Assembly: GCA_020744425.1 (NCBI GenBank) | Contig: JAGMUV010000033.1 | Coordinates: 1 to 64,000, forward strand | Direction of reading: 5' to 3' | Length of the DNA stretch: 64,000 bases | Origin: Dactylonectria macrodidyma | Taxonomy: Eukaryota; Ascomycota; Sordariomycetes; Hypocreales; Nectriaceae | Shown here: positions 1-10,775 of the stretch, piece by piece | Numbering within the stretch: position 1 is the first letter of the stretch | How the letters are laid out: every line of letters begins with the position of its first letter | The notes under the pieces: generated by a model | The model's input: the letters and a program-made list of their open reading frames with translations, nothing else | Told to the model about the DNA's origin: nothing | The model's database searches: none | Translations under genes and position numbers: made by a program

Positions 1-742
1 TACCTGTTCTATGCTATGTGGAATCAGCTAGAAGCTGATTCCTAAGCCTTGTGGCAAAATGCTAGGCAACTGATCACATGACCACCCGGTCTGATGCCAG
101 GTGCATGGTCCAATCTAACAATTTAACTTATAAATTATATTTTAAAATTTATTGTAACGTACATGATAAGCGAGCCGATCATTCAGATTTACACCTTAAA
201 TCGCAATTCTAAGAAAATTAAAAAAATTCCAAACCAGTCCTAAAATAACTGCAATTTTGAAATGAGGTTAATTAAATACGAAATTATAAAATGAAAATTT
301 CCTAAATTTTATTTATTTTTATTTATATAGTTATAAAGAAAAAGCTTATACATACTGTGTTTTTTCTGATTTTTATAAATAGGAAGCTTAATAAATTAAT
401 TAAAAATCTTTAAAAAAAAATACTATCTTATGACTTTTTTAATAAGATATCTAAAAATAATTTTTTTATATTTTTAATAATTATATGGCCTATTTTAGAA
501 AATCTGATATTGCTATTTTTAGCTGTACAGTATCCCATCGAGTGCGGATGGACCCCATTTTCGCCAAGGGCGGGGTAAAGCCAATCAGGGCTTATGGGAC
601 CACTAGAATAATCGAATCATATGCTAAGATTCAGGGTACCTCGATTCCTCTATAGATTTTGGGTGTGCCAGAGGTACCAACAATCTCCATCAGTACATAG
701 CGGTACGTTACAGTCTAAGCAGCCTTTTCGAGTCTTTTTTCG
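1..742. other. AT-rich non-coding stretch beside a piggyBac relic
   Basis: No gene is recognised. Roughly 117-530 is strikingly AT-rich with many A and T runs, in contrast to the GC-balanced flanks. A short hairpin (GAATCAGC at 21-28, GCTGATTC at 34-41) lies near the left edge. Part of 530-742 may be the 3' untranslated end of the piggyBac relic that follows, but I could not identify its terminal repeat. Confidence 0.5.
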
Positions 743-1195
743 CTATTGCGGCTGTTGAGTGAGGCTATTCCTAGATACCTCACTTAGAGCCTGGCGTTTC
801 TTCCTCCTGCCGCAATAGGTGCAAGGCGAGTTAACCCCCCTTGATCCCTTGCGATGGTGCTGCCAAGGAATAGATGTTTTCCTCTTATCTGAAGCCCGTT
901 GAGGTCGTGAAAGTCTTCGACCTCCTGCTAATGGTCCAAACTGTTGAATAAGCTGGGATGCAAGCAGTCGCCGCCATTGATACTGGGTCTTAACCTTTTG
1001 CCACTCGGGCTTACCCCAGAGCTGCAGGAAGAAGCTATTTACAACGATCACTTCTAGTAGGAAATTCCAAGCAAGTGCCTGCCAGCCTCCTCGACGAATA
1101 GGGCGGTTATATTGATAATAGGACCTCATCTGGTCAGTAATATCAACCCCATTCATCTTATGGTTATATTTATCAATTGCCTCAGGCACCGGGAG
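743..1195 (-). pseudogene. piggyBac-like transposase, C-terminal fragment
   Basis: The frame reads through YNHKMNGVDITDQMRSYY and then GWQALAWNFLLEVIVVNSFF, the pattern that follows the catalytic core in the DDE_Tnp_1_7 (piggyBac) family. It ends in a short Cys-containing tail (CTYCGRRKKR) like the piggyBac Cys-rich end. The frame is open right up to position 1195, where the terminal repeat of the hAT element begins, so the upstream two thirds of the transposase, including the catalytic aspartates, are absent. The gene was therefore cut at the hAT junction. A related but separately rearranged piggyBac derivative lies at 39159-40423. Confidence 0.8.
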
Positions 1196-1259
1196 CAGCG
1201 CTCCTAATAGTGCGCACCATTAAGAGCACTATTAGTGCACACTGCAGTGCACACTAATA

Positions 1260-1440
1260 GTCCGTGCACTATTGGTTCAGTGTACGTTTCTCGGACTACA
1301 CTGCTGGTTCAGTGCAAGCCTTCAGACCACACTGCTGGTTCAGTGCAAGCCTTCAGACCACACTGATGGTCCAGTGTGAACTTGACCAGACTGACCACTA
1401 GTGCAGTGCGAGGGTCGCAGACTAACAGTCCCACTATTAG
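1260..1440. repeat. Left subterminal repeats of the hAT element
   Basis: Several imperfect copies of a unit built around TGGTTCAGTGCAAGCC followed by TTCAGACCACACTG are arrayed head to tail. Two consecutive units at about 1305-1370 are almost identical. Arrays of this kind near hAT ends are typical transposase-binding regions; binding itself is inferred. Confidence 0.7.
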
Positions 1441-1998
1441 TGCGTCCAGGCTCAACGCGTATCAAGTCGGGTCTAGCGCGCTGGGGAAATTTCCAATAGG
1501 GCGCTAAGACATGTTAGCGGGTACAATAGTTTAGCTGTGTTAAGCTATTGTAACGTAGGTATCACGCTACTGACACAATCGTCTTAAACAGTGTCCATAT
1601 TCAGCAGCGAACCTAACTTTTTACCGTGGCCAATCATTGGCCAGCGGACTTGATAAGGCCAAACCGGGAAGTTGAAGGCGGAATCCAAGAACGACTTGGA
1701 GCCTGTAGTCCAAACCAATCTCTAGGACTTCTGAATTGGCTGGTTACCAAGCATGGGTGGCCGGATCCAACGATTGGAAGCGGTTGGTTGATTTCAGCCC
1801 CTGCGGCTTGGCCTGTATATTTGTAGTCATCGACTCTCAAGTGCCTTGGGAGGAAGTTGTACAGCCTATATCTACACCCACTACCCTTGAGGTCGACAGA
1901 CCAAAGGTGCCACAAGCAACCTGGTCTCTTCAACAATTCTGCTCTACCAGACTCCCGTGATCGCCACCTTATTGTCTACGTGCCGTCTTTGCTGAATC

Positions 1999-4312
1999 AT
2001 GTCCTCTAGCGTGGATCACTCCGAGACTGCCAGTGCTATTGGCAGTACCAGCCATACGGTTGACTCCGACCTTCTTGCTCATACAGCATTATCACCATCA
2101 TCTTCGCCACCCTCTAGTGCGCCCCGCAAAAAGACGTCTCCCATCTGGCGGTACTGTCGAAGCGAAGAAGGGAAGGGTACTCCGGCAGCTTGGGTCGATT
2201 CCAACGGAACGAAATGGTGGCATTGCCAACCCTGCTTCGACAAGAAAAGAGCGAAGAAATACAACTGCTCTGGTGGGTCGTCCGCCATTGTCAATCATTT
2301 GCGGACGGAGCACAAGATCATGGTTTCTGGAAGGCAAGAGACCATGCGGGAAGTGACGCAAAGTCGCCTTGGAGACATCACTGCCTTCCTGGCCGATGAA
2401 AGTCTTGCCTCCACCAAGAAACGCAAGGCGACGGCAGAGGAAGATGCCCTAGACCCAGCTACCCTGCGCGAATTGTACTGTCGATACACAGTAGCTTTGC
2501 AGCCTCTCCTTTGCTCATGTTGAGCAGCCGGCCTTTCGCGACTTTATCCGGTATATTCGTCCGGCCGCTGATGATCTCCTCCCGAGGTCTGGTGACACGG
2601 TTAAAAATGACTTACAATGGGGATACGACAACAAAAAGGAGTTTGTAAAGCGAGCTCTACAGAATGCCCTCTCATCAATCCACATTGTTCCTGACAACTG
2701 GACATCGCCAAATTGTTTTGGCGTAATAGGATTCACAGTTCAATTCGTTACCGAAGATCATGGCCTGCAGTCACTGGTGGTGAGGATAAAGGAATTGGAA
2801 GGACAGCACAGCGGCGAGAACATGGCAGAAGCTATCATGGAGTTCATACGAGAATTTGGAATAGCGTCAAAAGTTGGATACTTTATGATGGATAATGCCA
2901 CCAACATGAACACCATGATCGACAAAATCTCCGACGACTTAGAACAGGAGTTCGATGTTTTCTACGATCCTCTTCCTCACCGACTTCGCTGTTTCGGCCA
3001 CATCATTAATCTAGCTGTGATGGAGTTCCTCATTGGAAAGCGACCACCCACAACTGATTCCTACCACGGGCCATCCGACGAGGAAGTTGAGCAATGGAGA
3101 AAGCGAGGGGCGATAGGCAAGCTGCATAATATCGTGGTCTACATCACTTGGACCCCCCAGCGACTTCAAACGTTTACTCGTCTCACCGACGGTCTAAGGC
3201 TACGACGCGATAATGACACTCGTTGGAATTCGTGGTACGGCATGGTCGAATGGGTCCTCAGGCCTAAAATCCGGCAAGCTATCACTGTATTTTGTGCTCA
3301 GGAGCCGGCTCTGCAGGACGATGTTCTGACTCCAGCTGACTGGACAACTTTGGCGGAGACTCATAAATTTCTCGAGCCATTTTATGACGCTACAATAGCC
3401 AATGAAGGCATGGGGATTTCCATCTCTGACGTTCTGCCTGCCATGGACTATCTCTTGCATCACATTGAGGCGGCCAAGAAGGCCACTACCATCCCCCACC
3501 TGGCAACTATGATGGAGACCGCGTGGGCAAAACTGGCCGACTACTATGAATTGACGGAAGATTCGCCGGTCTATTCAGCAGCGACGGTGTTGAATCCTTC
3601 CCTCAAGTGGGCATACATGGAGAAGACTTGGGAGGGCAAGACTGAATGGATTGAGAGGGCTAAAGCCCGCGTAGGCGAGCTATGGAGGGAGGCGTATAAA
3701 TCAACCACCTCCTTGCCTGTTCTTCGACCAGGTTTTGCACAGGAGCCAACTACAAGGCGACTAAATGGGTACAAAGTGTGGATGAAAGAGCAAAAGGCTA
3801 CCATTTTCAACATGGACTACGACGAGTACGAAGCGTACTGCCATGAGCCTGTGATTATGGTATCGGATCCGCTGAAATGGTGGTTGGAACCAGCGCAGCG
3901 ACGGCGGTTCCCTAACTTATCTTTGATGGCCATTGACATTCTGTCGATTGCGCCGATGTCTACTGAGACAGAGCGACTCTTCTCTAAGGCCAAACTCTCG
4001 GTAACAGAGCAGCGAGGAGCTATGAATATCGAAACGTTGAATCTCTTGGAATGCCTACGATCCTGGGACAGTAGCGTTCTGATAGTCCCATCAGAGGTAA
4101 GATTTCTGCTTTGTCAGATGCGCGGTTGTCTAAGTGTGTCTAGTGTTGCTATGTACGGCAGCCGCCAGCACCATCTCCAATGCTTAGTATTCAGGAAAGC
4201 GGTTAGCAAGGCGGCGGGTGAGGCAATTCGACGACGGCGTTGGGAGCTTTGGAGGCAGCGTGGCAGGTACGAGGAGGGCAGGCCGCAAGTCGGGTTATTT
4301 TGTTCAGACTAA
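1999..4312 (+). pseudogene. hAT transposase broken by one frameshift
   Basis: The N-terminal part (1999-2523) carries a BED-type zinc finger, with WWHCQPC and HLRTEH as the Cys and His pairs. After codon VA at 2491-2496 the frame must skip one base (T2497). It then runs without a stop from 2498 to 4312 through IHIVPDNWTS (first Asp region), YFMMDNATNM (second Asp), RCFGHIINLAV and the C-terminal dimerisation block APMSTETERLFSKAKL. About 770 residues would result, a normal hAT length. The single extra base is the only lesion I see, so inactivation looks recent. A GTAAG site at about 4096 could mark a 3' intron, because homology to hAT ends just before it. The start ATG at 1999 follows about 800 bp of subterminal and leader DNA. 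Confidence 0.85.
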
Positions 4313-4520
4313 TAGTGTAGACCACAGTTTGCACTGTTGGTTTAGTTTGGCCGTGATGAACAGACCAACAGTTCAGTTTGCGTTTCTCAGGCAGACTGAT
4401 AGTTTAGTTTGGCCAAGTCAGGCGGACTGGCAGTTTAGTGTGGCTAAGTCAAACGGGTCGGCAGTTTAGTGTGGCCAAGCCAAATGGACTAATGGATCAG
4501 TTTGAGGTCTCTAAACCGAA
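4310..4520. repeat. Right subterminal repeats of the hAT element
   Basis: Four or five imperfect copies of a unit like GGCAGTTTAGTGTGGCCAAG lie head to tail just inside the right terminal repeat. They mirror the left array in position though not in exact sequence. Confidence 0.65.
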
Positions 4521-6232
4521 CGGTTGCACTATTAGGAGCCCTGTCTATGACCGAGCCAGCCTCCGATTCTGACTCCTGCTCGTTTGAACAGACAGATTCC
4601 ACCCCAACAGGCATATTTTGAGTCTCCCCTTCTGGTATGGCTTCTCCATCAGCTAGGGTCTCCCCAAGAGTCATGAAACGTTTGTTAGGATTCGGCACCG
4701 CCTTCCTCTTCTTCCCTCTCTTCAGGCGAGCCAATTCTTCCTCTAGGCTAGCAATCCTCAGCGTATGCGCCGCTATCGTCTGCTGTTGAGCCTCAAAGCC
4801 CTTGGCTATCACGTTGTACCGTCTCCGCGTCTTTGGTGTTTTGTTCAGCCCAAGATCACGAATTTGACGGCTCGTCTGTGGTGTATCGTCTGAGTCAAAA
4901 TACGGCCTGGGTTCGGGAGTCGCTTTTGGGCTGCCATTTGGCCTATCTTCTTGGATTTCAGGGTGTCGAAGCGCTTTGGAACGCGAAATTGGCCAGTTGC
5001 CAGTGACCCTCCAGCCTGACAGTATGTTCTTCTTAGTCATTCCAACTCGGCGAGCCTTGGCGTAGGCCCTGATGAAATTGACCTTGTCCATTGGAGTGGA
5101 ATCAGTTAACGAGGCGAACTTTTCCAACTCTCGTCGGTATGCAGCTTTCGAGGCATTGAATACTCCATTGTCCAGTGGTTGGAGTCCGTGAGAGCAGTGT
5201 GCTGGCAGATAGCAGCAATAAACGTTGTTCAAAAAGCACGTGGCCATCCATTCATCCTTGCATCACTCAGCATTGATCTTGAGGTGGAGAAAAGGAAGAA
5301 CATACTGTTGCATGGCTCCCATGACCATCTAAAATGATCAATCTAGCGTCAGAGTCGTCGGCAGGCGTGGTCTGGGGCAGATAGACTCTCTCGAGCCATT
5401 CAATGCCAATGTGGTCGTCAGTCCACCCGTTAGGCGATGTTATATAATACCAGTCTGCTATCTGCTTGAACTCCTCAAGAAACCACTGTTTCTGCAGTTG
5501 CTTCCCCTTAAATATTATGCCAGGAGTCAAAGCGCGGCCGTCAGCAGTGACAGCTTCGATAACTGAAGTCCAATTCCGAGTTTGTGGTCCCTTGAGAAAT
5601 GCCTTCCGCTTTGGGTCCGCGCTTCCAACAACCAGGCTATCTAAGCCTAAATAAAAAGGATTAGTCGGTCAATTTCAAGCACTGACAAGGAATAGAGGCA
5701 TATTCTTGCCGAAACCAGTCATAATACCCCCTTCATCAACGTTGACGGTGTTTTCAGGCTTGATCCAGCCATACTGGCCCTCCCTGATATCAAAGTACCA
5801 ATGAACCGCTTTAGGCGTGAAAGAGTCGAACCTTTTGGCTTCTTGACGTCTACCCATCTTGGTCTTTAAGTCTGAGCGGCGATTGATAAACTTAATCACC
5901 CAGTTGCGTCCTAACTTGGGATGTTCGCCATGCTGTCTCAACAAGCCCATGACACAAGCGCGAATCTGACTGTGGGACGGAGCGTAGCCCAAAGACTCCT
6001 GGCGGAGTATCCAGGCAGCCAACCTATCCTCTTGACTCTTGGATAAGCGTCGATGAGGGTGAATCTGCTCTTTTACGGCCCCACGGCCGTTAAGTCTGTC
6101 GATCAGAGTCCTTCGGGGCACTCCCCGTCTCTGGGCTGCCTGAGGGGGTGGAAAGCCATTATCAGTAACATCCAATATAGCCTCCGCCATGTCGTCTTCT
6201 GTATATTTCCATCGAAGTCTTGGCCTAGGCAT
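4489..6232 (-). pseudogene. pogo transposase (DDE_1), C-terminus truncated
   Basis: The likely start is ATG 6232-6230 (MPRPRLRWKYTEDD). The order is a psq-type HTH (AEAILDVTD to RRTLIDRLNGRG), a CENP-B/Tc5-type HTH (HRRLSKSQEDRLAAWIL to KFINRR), then the DDE core with Asp in NVDEGGIM, ILDGHGSH and QPLDNGVF. Three exons restore the frame: 6232-5710, 5646-5306 and 5256 onward. Intron 1 starts with GC (GCAAGA) and ends TTTAG with a GACTAAT branch; joining it gives TGFGLDSLVVGS. Intron 2 is GTATGT...GCAAG. No internal stop is seen. The last pogo codons run into the hAT repeat and the frame stops at 4489, losing the basic tail present in copy 2. Confidence 0.8.
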
Positions 6233-6529
6233 TTTCATATCGTTGTCAAAGACAAAGGCCAAAAAACAAGGCAAAGAGCGGTGAGGAATTTGGTCATCTA
6301 ACTAACAACATTTCCATAGCACAGCACGCATAGATCTCGTACCCCGCACAGCCTTATAGGGTCAGAATCATCATATACAATCATTTTTATGATCAACAGA
6401 CGTAATTTCTCTCAATTGGCTATATATTTAGGCTGACTTTTGTGTAATTGAAGTTGGTGAGTTTTGGTGGAGCTTTTTTTATTTTGCGTGGCGAAAGAGG
6501 GGGTATGGCGAAAGAGGGGTTGTGGATGG
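4544..6529 (-). mobile_element. pogo-type transposon copy 1, 3' end lost at the hAT junction
   Basis: This is a close relative of the complete copy at 25317-27531. The outer end (about 6440-6529) has the same terminal repeat with two GCGAAAGAGGGG-type units and stops at TGGATGG followed by TA (6530-6531), the expected target dinucleotide. The other end stops at 4544, directly against the hAT terminal repeat. By alignment to copy 2 about 228 bp of the element, including the second terminal repeat, are missing. This copy cannot be mobile on its own. Confidence 0.85.
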
Positions 6530-7204
6530 TAACAGGCATAGAGAAGACCTTAGGAGAGTTCATCTTCCTCTGCAAAAGCTGGTCACCACGCTCAGCCGGA
6601 CCTCGCGACTGCCTTCAGAACCAAGGCAAACGGAGGTATTGGAAGGCGCGCAAGGCCCTCCAAACAACGGAGAGCAAATTATCCTCCGTCTTCGCCTTTT
6701 CTTTTCAGCACCAACCCTCTACCTATACCTGTGGTTGCCCGCAGCTGGTAGGTAAGCTACACCGAACGTCTTAAGGCAGGTGGACTCTTCGCCAATGGCG
6801 GCGGAGGAGAGTGGTCTGTACGTCATCAGACAGGCTCCAGAATTGGAAAAGGACAGGTCAAAGAGTAAGAGACGGATTAAAGGGTATAAGAGAAATTCAG
6901 GCATTTGGATCGAGACAGATTACTAGGGCTCGGAACCGAGTATTGGACGCTTCTAGAATAGTATGGAGGCCTATACACATATGTATACTTCATCTCGCAC
7001 GGAGGCAAGGCTCCGTCCTTAAGGGCAAAATATATCAGCCATTGCAGTGTCTGCTCGGTACATGTAGTGTCTCCCATACAAATCCTGTTATGTTTTATGG
7101 AGTTATAAATTTAATGAGAATTATTCAAATCATAGTCTATACATGTAGTCAACCTCGCCTGGCTGTCTATATATGTGATGGGTACAACTTGGCCTGGTAC
7201 TAAA
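6530..7204. other. No recognised gene
   Basis: This is the flank of pogo copy 1 and the 3' side of the Argonaute relic. Open frames are short and overlap on both strands. I see no family resemblance, no repeat and no RNA gene. Confidence 0.4.
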
Positions 7205-10200
7205 GCACTCTAGCATCCTCTTCAGGCGAACTTCATATCCCATTACTAACTTCTTGTATATAGAACATCGTGTCTCTCAAGTTTTCATGAATTCTCAAAT
7301 CATCCTCCGAGGCCCTAATCACCTGGATACTATCCGTCGATGCTGCAGCAGAGTGTGTTGACGGATCGAAGACGTTACTCAGATAGCACCTTGCCCTCTC
7401 ACACAGGATATCCGCATAATATGCAGGCATACAGATGCTGACAGCCTTTATCGCTCGACGAAGCGTGTAGCACATCGCGTATATTAGGTCCTCAATGATA
7501 CCTGCCACGCTGCTGTAAGTTGGAGGAAGGTTTCTGCTATACTTCTATCGGAAAATTTCATCACTGAGCACCACGTAGTGCGCAGGACGTGTCGTCCCTT
7601 GGATGGAAGCATGCGATGGTAGGTAGAAATCTCAACTACACGCCTCTGTCACGCCCTGATCTACCACATCCCCTGGTTTCGGGTTTGATGATCGATCGCT
7701 ATCCGCTTCTCGGGTGGGATAGAAGTATGTATGGCGGCGTTTACCAACTATGATGATCATGAAGCAAGGGAGACCTCTCTTTCGATCCGCGGCGAATAGA
7801 CCGTCTCGCAAGCCCTCTGCAATAGCGGCAGTTCTTTATTAAGAACCGTTTGGTATTGCCCTTCTGATATTCCATCACGGTAGACAAGGATGCTTTCAGG
7901 GTATTCTTTATGGCCTCCTTTGCTCTTCCACAATGTCAGTCGTTTTCCGCAGCATGTATTCCAGGTCGGATACCATCTCGCGACGCGGTTCAGACTGAAT
8001 ACGTAAGATTGCCGGCCACTGAGCAAGTAACCGATCCAAGCTCGCGACCATAGTCTTATCCTCACGGAGGATACTAAGACGAGCGTCATCCACAAGCTGA
8101 TTGGGCACACCTAGCTTAAGATTAAACTTCAATGAAACATTAGCCATTTGTTGATCCTGGCCCTCTCTTTAGCAAGCTTATGGCCGATGGCGCCAATTGT
8201 ATGTATTCCGTGCTTAACGTCACTGAGGAGCTTGATGCAGTTGTATAGTAGAGTATTGGTCTCTGGCAGAATGAAGAAGAGCAGTCTGAGAGCTTTGGCT
8301 GCCCCTGCCAGCTTGACATCCAGGGTAGGATCATCAATATCCTTCAGCAGTAGCCTTTGTACAGTAATCGGACGATCTGCGTCGATGCTAACCACTCTTA
8401 ACGCTCGTCCGAAGGTTGCGATAGCCTCGCTTAGGCCCTAGCTGTCAAACGCATCGCGAGAGTTAGATAAGGATATGAGCAGATAGGACCAACTTACAAG
8501 CTTGGTAGCCTTGTTAAATATGATGTTGCTTATGTTCCAGCTCCCAAACTGGACCGGAGCAGGGGTCTTCTGATATATGACCTTAGGTGGGTTGAGGATA
8601 TGGCCGGACCGTGATTAATGACAAGGATATAGATATATTGAACCGACCCTAAAGTGAGGGTCAGCTTACACAAGTCATCCAACGAGTGATAGAGTATGTA
8701 CTACGTACAAGTAAGAAATTCGTATTGGGTCGAGTCCAGACACTTGCAGGCCCTTTTCAACAATTGATCGTGCATTATCTGCTGGTTTGCGAACTGCAAA
8801 TTGAATCATGCCTTGTGTCTGGGCGGGGTTCAGCTTGTCTTGGCAGCCTGACCTGGCATGATCATGCAAACTTCGGGTGGACGATAGGTAGGAGATTTTC
8901 TCGTTCCAACGTTAACGACTGGAAGGTCGGTGCGCTTCAGTTGTATTCCGTATGCTGTAGAAAAACGTGGCTTAGTATCAAGAAATGTCGCAATATTGAG
9001 TTCCCGCCTCCTCCTAGCAAAGAAGTCGTACACAGTAATGTAAGCTCCACCAGTCGATGAGGCGGACCCTTTTCCCGGTTCATTTCCCTTACAGTGGTTC
9101 TCTAGAGACTGAGCTTGACCTTGTGACCCAAGTCAAAATGACACATGCTTTGGTCCGGCGCCATACGACGATACCTAAGGAGGGTGTTCGAGACAGTAAC
9201 CGTCGTTCAGGGATGCAAGCGCAAATATAGTCTTGATCTGGGAATGACGTTTGCTTTATTGTTCCTCCGTTCTTTCAAGTGTGTGGTCTTCACAGAATTT
9301 TCTTCGGGAATTTCTGGAGTGCATGTGGACTTCCAGACTGCATGAATGCAGACATCAAGGCATCCCACTGTCCGGCTTGATAGAATGTGGCATGGCTGAC
9401 GTTGACGTTCACCAACACGCGGCCAGTTGCCGCTCGGACGCTGGCGAAGAAACCTCGAATGGCATGCAGGCCAGAACCTAGGTCGAACCTCGTCTCATCG
9501 TGACTGTGTGAGAATGTTTTGGATGCACCAATTGTAGCAACATTCCCAGATTCTTTGGAATGGTGCTTGAGGAGAATGTTGAGAGCCTGGATCATTGGAG
9601 ATTGATCATCGTGGTGAGCCGTCAGATGTACGCCCGTCAAGAATTCAGTGAGCTCATTCATAGATAATGTACGAATGAACCTGAGTCACACTTTGCATAC
9701 AGTCGGGTTCGCCTTGGGTTCATCCTCACCCTCTGCTCGGTAGGCAACATGCACAATCATCTCGTCCTGGGGTAGTTTCTCACGCGATATCAGGCTTGAT
9801 TTGAAGTCCGACACAATGCCCTGACGCAGATAAGTCATCTCCTCGGCTTCAAGTAGCAAGCGCACGATTTGCGTCAACTTTCGACCGACAGGTGTTGGAG
9901 AAATAGATAGGTCATAGCTATGCAAAAGCAGACTCTGAGGCGGCGTCATCTGCACATAGTTGGCCCATAGCCCGGTCGCATGGGAAAGCTCTGTTGAAGT
10001 TTCAACATCTGTAGCTCCTTTAAATTCCCTTGCAGACCATCCTCCATGTCTCTTACCGAAGCGTCAATGGGGGGATGTTATCCATCGGGAGGACTGCCAC
10101 AGCCGTTAGCTTCCAGGGCAGTACGTGCAACCGGACTCGAATAGACTCACGAGTAGATCAAAGGGCCGGAGGAAGCGACGGAAACTCCGCCGCGTCCGCG

Positions 10201-10338
10201 GTCGCGACCGAAGTCCCCAAAGCTGCCTCAAAATGCACTGGGATGGCCACCGCCTCCTGGGTCTCCTTGGCCTCCTCGCCCCCCTCTAGGTCCTCCAGGT
10301 CCTCTAGGTCCTCTAGGTCCTCGTCCGCGATCCGACAT
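7205..10338 (-). pseudogene. Argonaute (QDE-2-type) pseudogene
   Basis: All Argonaute domains appear in order but in different frames. ATG 10338 opens an Arg/Gly-rich tail (MSDRGRGPRGPRG) with an in-frame TGA at codon 37. Then come the N domain (9955-9686, TPVGRKLTQIVRLLLEAEE), linker 1 (9661-9290, SGLHAIRGFFASVRAATGRV), PAZ (9033-8840, LPVVNVGTRKSPTYRPPEVC), linker 2 (LNPAQTQGMIQFAVRKPADN, frame shifted), MID (about 8600-8140, ILPETNTLLYNCIKLLSDVK) and PIWI (8147-7230). The PIWI start jumps from KTMV to ASLDRLLAQWPA, so the DVTHP segment with the first catalytic Asp is deleted. The second Asp region (LVYRDGISEGQYQ) and the C-terminal YYADILCERARCYLSN and DTMFYI ending remain. At least one more stop (CS then TGA, DFYLPSH) and several frameshifts are present. 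It cannot encode an active slicer. Confidence 0.88.
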
Positions 10339-10775
10339 GTTGCAGGATGTTTACCGCTATGATTCCCGTTTCGCACACAGATGTGAAATTATCACCACTA
10401 TTGCACTACTATACTAAAATACTTCGAACACCCGTTAAGTTGCCAAGGCAAGGGGCTTAACGGCTGAATATTCAGCCCCAAGGGTAAATACCGTCTACCT
10501 GCTATTAAACTCTTCTGGGAGGCCCCCTTTCGACTGTGGCGATAACCAGCTATCAAAACCACTTCAAACCTGTAGTCAGGGAGTTGACTGATAGACATAG
10601 GGGTCCCTCTACCACTTCCTTCCAGGCCCAATCAACTATATACCGTATATCGAGTTCCCCTTTCCCTGTAGCTTATAGGAAAACGTCATTTAGTCAATGT
10701 ACCGTGGTGGATATGGCGGATCGATCAGCCGCTGAGCCTGACGGCGCTGTTGGTCAGCAAGGCGCATCTTCATCC
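10339..10775. other. Spacer with nested inverted repeats between Argonaute relic and Helitron
   Basis: There is no gene. CCGTTAAG (10432-10439) pairs with CTTAACGG (10456-10463), and the perfect palindrome GGCTGAATATTCAGCC (10462-10477) follows at once. Such structures could belong to the Helitron 3' terminus, but no CTRR end could be placed beside them. Confidence 0.5.

Larger units (their letters stand above)
1196..4543 (+). mobile_element. hAT DNA transposon with terminal inverted repeats, no matching target duplication
   Basis: The left end reads CAGCGCTCCTAATAGTGC (1196-1213). The reverse complement of the right end (to 4543) reads CAGGGCTCCTAATAGTGC, a one-mismatch inverted repeat of the CAG-type seen in hAT elements. 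Internal repeats near both ends resemble hAT subterminal repeats. A hAT transposase with a single frameshift fills the middle. The 8 bp outside the left end (ACCGGGAG) and right end (TCTATGAC) differ. The left flank is piggyBac coding sequence and the right flank is pogo coding sequence. Confidence 0.85.

Noticed and set aside
1634..1960. Several 65-100-codon frames on both strands in the hAT leader
   Set aside because: Mutually overlapping and without similarity; taken as untranslated hAT sequence.
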